A stretch of DNA of 64,000 bases, taken from Sipunculus nudus (Eukaryota; Annelida; Sipuncula; Golfingiida; Sipunculidae). The notes below the pieces were generated by a model. It ran no database searches. It was not told the origin of the DNA and was given only the letters and a program-made list of their open reading frames with translations. The stretch covers positions 72,276,926 through 72,340,925 of the forward strand of contig CM049309.1 of the NCBI GenBank assembly GCA_026874595.1. The letters are read 5' to 3'. Made by a program: the position numbers and the translations under genes. Shown in pieces: positions 12,601-24,600 of this stretch (the stretch's first letter is position 1; each line of letters starts with the position of its first letter).

Positions 12601-15600
12601 ACATTTTATGAGATAGACAAAATATGGTATATTTCATGCATGTGTATGTGTCTTTGTCTAACTTAAGTAGCAGAGATAAAATCATATACCCAGAAAAAGT
12701 TTGTCATAAGAAAATTCCCAGCCAAATTGTCATATTCAAATCAAGAAAAAGTAACAATATAGACCTTTCTAGTGCTGTTTCAAAAACTGTTTGCTCTAAT
12801 TGCACTCACCACAAGGTAAAGCTCTGGTTCCCATGGTAACAGAGGTAATTGTATCCGCCAAAACAGAGTTTTGCGGATACTATGTTTTCAGCTGCACGCC
12901 GCCGCCACCACTGCATAGGTTTCCGGAGAACTCCTCCGTAACCGCTGGGCGGAATTTTACGAAACCTGGGATTATGTTCGGGTCACATGTGAACTGCTGC
13001 GCCCCGATTTTGTTTTGACCTCTGATCTTTCCTCTGCTCTCTGCGTCCATTTGTGCGTCTGTTTCCACACATAAACCCACATATCTCGGGAACCGTTTGA
13101 TGGATCAGGAAAATTTTTTTGCACAAATGTAGCCCTTGGAGAGCTTTATAACATACACAAAAATGGTGGTGCCACCTGCAACCATGATTGCACAGTGTCC
13201 ATCTGTTCGTCTGCCTTGGGTTAAAATCACTCATATCTCTGCAGTGACTTGACTAATTCACCTGAAATTTGGCATGCGTATACATCCTGGATAGCTTTTC
13301 TGATTTTGTGACAGGTGGCGCCACCTACATTCACGTTTACGCTGCAGACATCCAAGCTAATATCTCAGGAACCGTTTGACCGATTAGGAAAATTTTTTTG
13401 CACAAATTTAGCCCTTGGAGAGCTTTATAACATACACAAAAAATGGTGGCGCCACCTGCAACCATGTTTGCACAGTATCCATCTGTTCGTCTGCCTTAGG
13501 TTAAAATCACTCATATCTCTGCAGTGACTTGACTAATTCACCTGAAATTTGGCATGCGTATACATCCTGGATAGCTTTTCCGATTTTGTGACAGATGGCG
13601 CCACCTACATTCACGTTTACGCTGCAGACATCCAAGCTAATATCTCGGGAACCGTTTGACCGATCAGGAAAATTTTTTTGCACAAATGTAGCCCTTGGAG
13701 AGCTTTATAACATACACAATAAATGGTGGCGCCACTAGCAACCATGTTTGCACAGTGTCCATCTGTTTGTCTGCCTTGGGTTAAAATCACTCATATCTCT
13801 GCAGTGACTTGACTAATTCACCTGAAATTCAGCATGCGTATACATCCTGGATAGCTTTTCTGATTTTATGACAGGTGGCGCCACCTACATTCACGTTTAC
13901 GCTGCAGACATCCAAGCTCATATCGTGGGAACCATTTAACTGATCAGGAAAATTTTTTTGCACAAATGTAGCCCTTGGAGAGCTTAATAACATACGCAAA
14001 ACTGGTGGCGCCACCTGCAGCCATTTTTGCACAGCTCCTGTCTGTTTGTCTGCCATGGGATAAAATTACTCATATCTCGGCAGTGGTTTGACATATCAGG
14101 CTAAAATTTTGCAGGTTTATACATCCCTGACAGCTCTCTTGATTTTATGACAGGTGGAGCCACCTGCATTCTAGTTTATGCAGCAGACATCCAAGCTCAT
14201 ATCTCGGGAACCGTTTGACCGACTGGGCCAAAGTTGTGCAAGTGTATAGTTCTCACATAGCTCTTTATCATACGCAAAACTGGTGCCGTCACCTGCAACC
14301 ATTTTTGCTCAGCATCCATCTGATTGTCTGCCATGGGCTAAAATCACTCATATACATGTAGTGGTTTGACTTATCTGCCTTAAATTTTGCACGGCTTTTT
14401 GGATTTTGTGGTAGGGGGGGCAACCTTCATACACAATTTGGCTGCAGACATCCATGCTAATATGCAACACTTCTCTCTATTTCCCCTTGCCACTTAATCC
14501 ATGCCTCACTTCACCCGTTCCACTCTGATTTAGGCGGATACACGTAGTCGCTTGTCGACTACCCGAATTCTAGTTGCACAGTGTTATGTTTCACTGAAAC
14601 TTTATAGGTTTGTTACATGCATGGGAACACATTGTTAGTGAATGGTTAAGAAGGTTGAACAAAGAAAATCAGGTGATCTGAACATATGAGCTCACCACAG
14701 ATCTAGTCAGAGCCATGACCTCACTGTTTCCCTTTTCTTGAGATTATTATTTGTTTTGTTTATTGTTATCAGACTCTGCAAAAGTGAATTTAGAGCAATT
14801 CATTAAAGTTGTGGAAAACAGACCTTCAGTGAATGAGTCAGATGAAATAGTATGCTTAAAATGTAATCCAACAAATTCTCTGTGTTTTGAGTTGGTAACA
14901 ACACAGCAGTCTATAAAACTGGTACTTCATACATTAATGAAAGTGATAATTCTCCTGTAATATGCAAGGGAGGGTTATGATTTCACCAGTATTCTGTTAC
15001 ATTATACAGGTGAGAAACCTGGTGACAGACTGACCAATGGAAGGTTTCTCTAATAATTTCTGCTGTAAACTGTACAATCCCAGATTTCATTTCATCTGAC
15101 AACATTTCTTTTATATCTTCTGTCAATTGTTTTCAGATTTCAGTCATGATATTACCCAAGAAAAATTTCTTTGATGTCCTGCAAGTTGAACCTAAAGTTT
15201 GTATTATCTGTCTGACCAATGTCAAATGTTTTTTGACAGGTTCCGCAGCTTGACCACAGCGTTTTTCCGTGATGCCATGGGGTTTCTCCTCCTGTTTGAT
15301 CTGACCAATGAGCAGTCATTCATCAACATCCGTAACTGGCTGTCCCAGCTCCAGACACACGCATATTGTGAAAACCCGGATATCGTTCTGTGTGGAAACA
15401 AAGCTGATCTAGAAGAAGAAAGAACGGTAACAGATGAAAAGGTCAAAGAGATGGCAGAGAAATATGGGTAAGTCATGTACTTGTTACCTGATCATAATAA
15501 CTATTGAACATTGCTAACTCTAATGTACTAAAACCAGCTACAGGCATGTTTGTAGATCTAGCAGTGTACTCATCATTGCAACCTGTGACATCTGGGTTTT

Positions 15601-18600
15601 AGTGTATTATGCAAAATTTCAGCCCTCATGAGTGGATTCTAGAAGGTTGGAGAGATAAACCCGTCAGGGTTCAATAAATTGCACAGAAATGCCACACTAA
15701 AGTATTCCAAAGACAGTGTCCAGGCAAGAGAGAGTTTGGTGGCAAGCTAGGGGTTGTGTATCAGCAATGTTTAAAACAGAATAACACTTTCTTGGACCAT
15801 GCCCCATCACCATATTGTAGAAAGACTCATGGGATTTCTGGCTATCTGTGGGTACATATTAATCCACCTACAGATAATGCCCCTCTGATAGGTATATATA
15901 AGTTTATCTACATGCTATTATTAAACACAGTGCAAGTGCCCATGTTGACAAACTGAAATACTATGTGACTGGATATGGATGACTTTGTATGGAATTTGAA
16001 AGGACACTTGTTGAGTGTGAGTGCATGAGGAGCAATGTCATCTGTTGTCATTTGCAAAGCTCTGGAAACACACTGATGTTAACAAAACAGTCAATAGCTT
16101 CATTTATATTTCCACACAACAAGCATAACATTTTATGCCTTACCTGAAGAATTCTATGAAAATATGACAGTAGCATTAATCCTACATTAATTTTCATTCT
16201 AGGTACATATAAGCATGTATTTTTGGTTGGATACAATTTTAGCAGTTGGTTTTCACTCTGTTAACTTGCCAAATCTTGAAAATTTGATATTTTATTTATC
16301 TAAAAATACAAAAACCAGCCAAATTAAGAGAGTGATTTTGTTGTTCTCTAGATTTTATACCTGTCCTATGTATTCTAGCTAATTCAGTTGTGAGACCCAT
16401 AATCTGTTAATTTTGAAAAAAGTTTTGTTGCAAGTGTGTTTGTTGCAAATACATTTCCTTGACTTGTTAATTATAATACTAATTAAATTGTTCTAGTAAG
16501 TGGTAGCTCTTTAATCAGAAAAATAATTTTTGATTCCCTATGCACTTCCTTTTAAAAGAGAGTTTAATTAATAAAAAGAAATTTCAATGATGGAAGAATT
16601 AAATCTCTGTTAGTAATGAAATTTTACCATAGATAGTTGATAAATGAATTCTCCTGACAAGATGTAAGGATTTCAACTGTGATGCTTCCAGGAAAGAACA
16701 GCTGGTACCTGAAACTTCAGATTTAAACACTGCTCCTTCATGTTCCTGGAGAGCACTGTTGCAGGTTTCCAATATGCTTAAAATCATACAGTAATGATAA
16801 TTTGTAATATGAAATTCAGATGCTTAAAGTAATGTAATTTTGTTTAAAATGTTTAAATTTCATGACAAAAGTAGAGATTTTTTTAAGTGCTTAATGTCAA
16901 TTGTCAATTTTAGTAAATTTTCAAATTTCTTTAAAAAGATTAAAAATTTATATTTTGACATTTTTAGCGAACCTGTGAGCTTGTGTGATGGTGCGGCGTT
17001 GTCCGTCGTGCATCGTCTGTTGTGCGTCATGTGTCGTGCGTCGTCTGTACGTTAACCATAGCTGTCTCAAAAACGGCAGGAGCTAGCATCACCAAATTTT
17101 TTGCAAATAATCAGTCATCCAAAAAACTATATAGGATTTTGTTTATTTTTTTTCTAACTGCATTTTCTTTAGATTTTATAGGGAAAAAGCTAAAAAAGCT
17201 TTAAAAATCTTCTTCTCTGAAACTGTCCAGCCAAATTGTTCAATATTTCACAGAAATGATCTCTGGAACAATCTTTCTCAAGTTTGTTCGAATGGTTCCA
17301 GTTCAGAGATTTTTGGCCAAGATACAGGAGGTTGAACTTTGTTAACTGTGCAAAAAAGCGTATTAAAATTTAAATCTCAGAAACGGCTGTAGCTATCATC
17401 ACTAAATTATATGCCAAGGTTGGTCACATAGGTCATATCTGAAATTGAGGTATTGGTTGCGCCACCTGCATCAGCCATTTTGTACGGGGTCGTCAGTGCC
17501 TGTATCAAACTGAGGGCTACAAAAAACTTCTTCTCTGAAACCATATGGCCAAAATGTTTAATATCGCACAGAAATGATCCTAGGGTAGTGCTTTGTGAAG
17601 TTTGTTCAAATGGTCTCCTTTCAATGACTTTTGGCTGAGTTATGGGTCATATGCCATAACAGTCCATTTTAACTCAGTGGCTAAAAAGATCTTCTTCTCA
17701 AAAACCACCAGGCCAAATTCTTAAATCTTGCACATTATTTATCCTCAGATGTTGATAATTCAAGTTTGTTCAAATGGTTTTGGTTCAGTGCTTTTTGGCA
17801 GAGTTACAGGAAGCTGAACTTAGCCAGTTTGCTGTATCGTCTTATATGAGTTATAACCTGCGAAACTTTTTCGACTTACGCCACTGAAGCAAGTTTGTTA
17901 AATATTTCACAAGAATAATTCCTACAATAATTCTTATAATAATTGTCATTAATGGTTCCACATGAATGATTTTTGGCTGAATTATGGAGATTGAATTGAG
18001 TCATTTTACCATATATGTTAGCTGTGTGATGCTTTCACATCTAGCCTGGCACCAGTTTATCAGCATCTATAACATCATGCCACTAGACATTTAGATTTCA
18101 GGTTATCTTTGGTTAATATTGACAAGAAAGTTTTTTTAAAAGCTTTTAAACAATTTAGATTTATAATTTAAGTTATTCATCATACCAGGCAATATTACAA
18201 TCATAGATATTCAGCTCTCTGTGGCTATATAAAGACAACAGTACGTGGATTATAAATTATTTGATATCCCTACTCAACTTAATTCAAGCCTGAATCTATT
18301 TATAGCTTTGGCAGACTGCCAACTGTGTCAGATTTTGCAACAGGTCAAGAGTTCACTCAGTGCAGCCAGGTACAGGTCAAAAGTTCACTCAGTCTAGCCA
18401 GGTGCAGGTCAAGAGTTAACTCAGTAGCTTGAGGCAGCAATTTGTCACAGGTCACTCGGGGGGGGGGGGGGGGGGGCAACTGTCTTACTCACCTAAGCCT
18501 TGTCAGCCCAGTGCATCAAACTCTGGGGAAGTTTGATGTATTAGACTGATATTTTGACCTGTCTATGCAGCTTTGACGGTATTCTCATTTACAAGACAGG

Positions 18601-21600
18601 TGGTGCCAAGTACATTGACTTTTGCACAGTGTATGTGCCTGCTTATTTCTACAGAGGAATTTGATATATCAGCCTGAAATATGGCATTTTTATACATATC
18701 GAATAGCTTTGTCGTATACAAGACTGGTGATGCCACCAACAATAATTTTTGCACAGTTTGTGTCCCTGCTTATTTCTCAGGAGGGGTTTGATATATCAGT
18801 CTGAAAATTGGCATATGTGTATATCTCTGATAGCTTCGAAGTATACAAGACTGGTGGTGCCAGCTACAATGGTTTTTGTGTTGTGTGCACCCATGCCAGA
18901 ATTTCAGCAGTGATGTTTGTGTAATTGTTTCTTATTCAAAATGTTAAGTACTTGCATTGTTCATATACATGAAAAGTAATGGTCCAGCATTGAAGCATTA
19001 TACCTGGTGTATTTCCCAATGCACAGGTTCGCATTAGGCCTGTAGGCCTTGTTTATTTCTATTAAGAGTGTTCATGTTTGACTTTAAGATTGAAAGTGAA
19101 TTGCAGATATGATAATATATGAATATAAGCTTTATTACATGCATGGTTATGAAAATTAAGATTGGTGAAATTTTACAGAAATTAACAATAAACTTGTTTT
19201 GTTTACTGGATTTAAAGGTTATTGTGAATCTTTAGAACTGAAAATAGAAATGCAGTATGTGTGACTTCAGAGATTTTACTCGTATGATGGAGTTTGAGGT
19301 GCCCTTTTTGAGTTTGCTTTAGTGAACCTGTGAATAGTAAAGGGTTTGATCATATGCAGACTTGTGTCGAAAAATCTTGACCTCTTTGAAGTATATATAG
19401 ACCCTTAACAATCATTTGTTTAAAACCATTGGCTTTGTAACACAGCCACTGCTGGAGGTCCCGCAGGTAATCAAGTCGGTGTTATTCTACTATGTATATC
19501 ACCAGAGAGACAATTTTTTTGTCCATCAGATCAGACTCTCTTGAGGCCTATAAAATGACAATGAGAGTTCCACTGGAGTACATAGTGGTCTCAAATTGTC
19601 ATATTTGTTGGTTTTACTATATATGTCATGGATAAAACGTGTATTTGAAGTCAAACATACCTTAAGGCCCATGAATTAAAAGACAGAGGTTCAATAGATT
19701 AAATTCGAGAGTTAAATTTGCATTAGTATTGGGTTTTATTGAATGTATCATTGGATACACCTGTGTTGTCTCAGGAGCACATTTAATACACTGTAACACA
19801 TGTAAGTAATTAATGTTTCATGGCATATATTTCTCAAGACTCATACATGTATCACTCTGAAGGTCAGTAAAATAATTATTAAGAGAATTTCAGGAGAGTA
19901 TGTAATGCACTTGGCCAGACCTATGTTTGTTGAGTTTCATTACAGACATATTTGACATGAAGTCAAACTTACTTTGTGGCCTATAAAATGACTGAGAGTT
20001 TCAGGAGAGTAGTAACTGGGCACTCTGTCACACTGTCATATTAGTAGTCACCTCTACCAAGTTTGTCTTGACTGCTTGACCTATGTCTAGTGCTGCCTTG
20101 CTGGTCACAAGAAATGGGCCAAAAACCAGCTACGCCATGCATGCTGAGTGTATACATTGAAAGACCAATAAGTCCTTTATTTTAGGTAATTTTCTTTCAA
20201 GTACAATATTTTCCTGAGCTTTCAGGAAATTATTTTATTTTTTAATTAGACCATTTTCAATAATTTGATTATTTGTCTTCACATAGGACAGTCTTCACAT
20301 GCATTCACAATAACAAAGTGCAAACTGTCGCTAACTAGTTATAAGACTCCCTGGGCCGGACACCAATCACAATGCACAAACTTTTAGTCTTTGATGGTGG
20401 CCTTGTCAAATGAAAAGCTGTTGAAAGCTCAGTTTTTTATTATTGACCAGCCTATCTTAATAAAGTAATGATTGTGATATCTACACATTTATAGAAATAA
20501 ACAACAATTTTGACTGAATATTCACATGTAACATCACGATGGTTCACCAAATCTCGCTTGTCCTCTGGCTGTCACTTTGACCAAATGGGTCAAACAAGGT
20601 CACAACCTTGGAGCACCATCTCATGGCAGATATATGAACAAAAATTGATCTCGCGATGTCTGTCCACTTTAGAGGGTCGAAATATGTACTGGATATGAAG
20701 GCAGGATGCGAAATTTTGTCCGTTGTTTGGGATAGTGAGTTGTCCGCTTTACTGAGTTTACATTAAACATAAAATAGAGGCAAACTTGAAGGGACTGAGA
20801 TTTAGTGTCCACGTTAGTGAGTTGTCTGCCTTACTGAGTTGTCGCCAAGTAGGAGTTTCACTGTATTAGTAATGCTAGATCTTGGCAGGTCACCTAGCTA
20901 TATACTGCACTTTTACCAGTATCATAAAGCAAGACTCATTCTAGGGCCCATGAAAAGACCATGTGATTTCCAGAAGAGTAGGTTATGCATACAGTCAGAC
21001 TTTCATATTGGTAGGACTTTACTGTTTATGTCACTGAAAATACATGTCTCAAGGAGTCGGACATACTTTGGGTCCTACCGAGTGACTATGAGAGTTCCAG
21101 AACAGTATGTAATGCACTGAGTCAGACATATGACATTTACGTGCTGTCGAGAGTTAAAGTTATGTGCGTCAAAGAGTTTTAATGTCAACCCGTCTATCTG
21201 AACTTTTGTCACTCGCTTGCAGACACCCAAGTAAGAACAGCACTGCCCTGATGCATTATGTATCACTGTAAATGGAAAATAAATGATGGACTTGCAGGGA
21301 ATGGTGTGATACTTGCATGGCCACAGAATTCAGTTATCTTTAACTAATGCGATTACTTTCAGTCTGCTGAGTCAACCGCAGGGCCACCTGCCAGTGTCTT
21401 CACAAATTGACTCACCTTTAAACTTCTTCGAGTTTTAATATTGCATTGAGAAGATACTTGTGGTGTACACAGTTCATAGTTTCAGCTGTGGAAGTAATGT
21501 GTGCCGCTCAGAAGATGCTAAGATTACCTGTAACTTATAGAGAATTCATGGAATTCAACAATTTATCCAGTTCTGTATATGTATGTATAATTAATATATC

Positions 21601-24600
21601 AGTTTGAACTCTTCGAATTGAACAGAATTATAAATGCATTTGTAATTATTATATAAGTTTGATATGATAAATTTTCCATTAATAATACAATCATTTATCA
21701 ATTTAAACTAGCTGTAGCCATTATGCAGCATGGGGTTTGTGCCCACACTCCAGGTTCATAATGTGAACCACTTATAGTTACCAAATTGATCCAGGTTTCT
21801 TTCAAAACTTAAGCTTTCTTTTATGCACACCTCAAATTTAAGGGATATATACTTTTATCAGTAATGTAGTTGTTTATCTTACAATTGCTGGCATTATGAT
21901 ATGGAGTAGGATGGTACTCAGTGGATCACATTAATTACCTCCACCAAGCAGAACCACTGGACTGGATCCACCCCTTTATAAAGATTAACACCAAAATCAG
22001 AAGGGGATCCAGGGGGCCCAGATCCCCCTTTTCAGCTGCCGCGGCCTTTTGTTTAGGGATTTCTGACCAATTTTTGCGGCCTTGGATCCCCCCCTTGAAA
22101 ATTCAAAATGTTCTTACTTTATACCAATGTCTCACTGTTTTACAAAGTTTTTATGTGCAGTCTTGCTTAACAACAGACAAACACACACTGGTAAAATATT
22201 CCCTAAGTAATGATGGCTTGGACCGAATTTGAAGCAGTAATGGTTTGGTAGATATTGCAGCTGAACTGGACATTTTAGCTTTCTAATTGAATCTACAAAG
22301 GAGTCTTGGTGTACAGTACCCTAAGTTGATCATGTCATCTTTAACCCACAAACTCATACCCCCAGTTTCTCAGTTTCAGTGCAGTGTGATTTTCAGCCAC
22401 AAGAGTTCACACAATATGACCATGTCCTAAGTCTATCAGCTAAGATCATCTGTGTCTAATCACAAAGCAATTAATTTTTATGGTGTTTAAAATATTAAAC
22501 TTTAAAATATGTTTAATTCCTAAGAAAAAATTAAGATGCCATTTGCAGAGTTCCATTCTAGTTTCAGACTGTGACAGAGTGATGGAATTTTGGCATCAGC
22601 CAGGCTCCATGTACCACAGCTGCAGGTTATTGGTGTGTAAAATAACCCTAATTGCTTGGCCAATAACACTGAAGAACCCCTAAAAGGCACACTTGTTTTT
22701 GAGTGAAACTTGACTGTGGGGCACAGTTTTTCCATTAAGCCTAGAGGGCACTCACCCTGAGATGTGGGCTGAGAGTGAAAAATCTCACCTCCTCATCAGA
22801 CACATGATCTCCTGGCTTTGAGGGCCTTGAGCACAGAAAGCATGTTTCTACAGATGTGCATAGTATTTAAATATATTTTTTTAAGTTTAAAAAATGTTAC
22901 CTTATCATATACAAGTGACATATGATTTCAAAGTTTCATAATTAAGTGACATATATTGAAAGATGATACTTTTTTGTGATTTTGTCTTGTTTTACTTGAA
23001 TATTGATTTAAGCAAGAAGTTATGGGATTGGACATGTATGATTGACTATGGAGGTAATCTGATACACGTGTTGTCAGGGGAAAATCAACCAGGTGTCACA
23101 GAAATTGTCTGGACTCTAGATATAATCAGCAGACATGTCTTGCTTACTTAAATGATGCATCAAAAAGAAGGAAGCCCTTGCCTTATACCCCTTTCACGAT
23201 CACAATCGCTTTCATATACAACGGCCTAACGATAAAATCATTGATCAGTAATAATCAGACTGGTATTTAGCCATCTAATTTTACCACAAGGGGTAAAATA
23301 ATAAATATATGCAACTTTTGAGAAATTGATTAGGAATATGATTTAAATGTCAGTGATGTAAAATGTCTCCTTCATCAGTTGTCTGTCTCCTTATTTTCTT
23401 CTGTCTTGTATGTTATAAATCCCATGATTTACCATGATAATTGGTAAATTTTCATTATTTTTCTTTTCTTTGTTTTATCTCTCTCTCCCTTTATCTGTCA
23501 CTCTTTCTCTCTCTTTTTCTCACTTTCAAGTTCTGTGTCTGTGTGCCTTTCATATATACACAATCTTATGATTTTTCCTATCCATACAGATGCAATACCA
23601 CACGTTCTGGGTTTCAAAAGGCTCTTTGTTACAGTCTCCTGACCTTTAAAGAAGTACCTGCATGGGGAAAGCAAAATGATTATATAACATTCATGAAAAG
23701 AGGCAAGCACATTTGCTGAACCTTTGGCATTACATCAACCAGGCTAGGTCCTGAACTAAGTACAAAGCAACATCAGTATAGATGAAAGAGAAAAGAAAAA
23801 ACTCACTTATCATGTTACACTTTCAGGTAATATCAAACTGACATACCTTTGTTCTCCCGTAACCATGGACACCTTGTTAAAAAGGCCAGACAGGAAATGT
23901 GCTTTGATTATCCAAATCAGAGGAGAATTTTTTTACACACGATATTGCAGTTCCAATCAGTGGGAGACCGTCATTTCCTTATTACCCTCGCTAAGATGGA
24001 GAGGTTTACTATACTTATTATCCATGTTTTATTTGTATTCGGATTGGTTGCAAATAGGAATAGTCAGTATTTGTGCTATATTATTTGTGCTGTACCTCTC
24101 TTGCATGCAGCAAACTGGCAAAATAGCTTACTGTTTTCATGTTCATGTCATCAACAACATAATGTTCGAATTCTCAAGCTTAAGATGATTAAGTTTAGAG
24201 CAATGAAGTAAAATAGAATTTTATTTTAGAAACTTTTAAATCAGTTAAGGAGATAAGTAAAAATTTGTTGAAGAAAAAAGGATAAACTTGCATGTCCTTT
24301 GTCTATGGTTTATGAACAAGATCTGGGAATGATGGTTCCATCACTGAGAAAAGCCACAGTCACTTGGTGAACAACCACTTCTGCATGATTGCATTCACTT
24401 GGATTCCACAAGAAATCACAAGAGAACATAGCAAGAAACTCTCTCAACATCTTGTGCAGAATCACATGAAAAAATGTCTGGTAAAGCAAGCACCTTACTT
24501 AAATCTTACCAAATGAAAGTTCAGCTGTTAGGTGTGAAAATTTTTCAATTATTCATCTGGTTGTGGTTTAAAAAAATAAAAATACATATTTGCCTGACAG

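Larger units (their letters stand above)
642..15239 (+). other. Rab27 intron of 14.6 kb, repeat-rich
   Basis: The donor is GTAGTC at 642 and the acceptor TTTTTTGACAG ends at 15239. No further Rab27 exon is needed, because the flanking exons join in phase. Listed separately are a truncated MITE (2498-2640), tandem-repeat elements (2641-4551, 11107-12392, 12846-14575) and an A-B-B'-A' duplication (6163-8067). In 642-2497, 4552-6162 and 8068-11106 I recognise no gene or named repeat, only AT-rich sequence. Confidence 0.7.
16962..19052 (+). mobile_element. Helentron/HINE-like element with perfect 11-bp subterminal inverted repeat
   Basis: GCGAACCTGTG (16967-16977) is the exact inverse of CACAGGTTCGC (19022-19032). 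Next to the left repeat is a GTCCGTCGTGCATCGTC-type array. The core contains units of about 170 bp (CTTCTTCTCTGAAAC ... CACAGAAATGATC ... AAGTTTGTTC) at about 17200-17900, then a 32-bp repeat, a G19 run, and units of about 125 bp (GGTGGTGCC ... TTTGATATATCAG) at 18598-18900. The 3' end has the hairpin AGGCC-TGTA-GGCCT (19036-19049), overlapping CCTTGTT. Two unlike cores suggest a composite or nested element. Confidence 0.65.

Noticed and set aside
13315-13527. Similar open frames (..[17 protein letters not shown]..) recurring at 13315, 26081, 26384 and 26638, as if a repeat protein were encoded
   Set aside because: They are the same tandem repeat read in chance frames. The 280-bp period is not a multiple of three, frames break between units, and there is no splice or start context.
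12846-14575. CRISPR-like or satellite array
   Set aside because: Units are contiguous without spacers, and the borders and terminal structures are those of a mobile element in a eukaryotic genome.
15222-15476. 84-codon open frame on the - strand
   Set aside because: Shadow of the Rab27 exon at 15240-15467, which has clear family identity on the + strand.
23849-24211. 120-codon and overlapping 107-codon open frames in a Rab27 intron, hydrophobic in part
   Set aside because: No recognisable domain, two overlapping frames equally open, AT-rich intronic context and no splice signals to support either.
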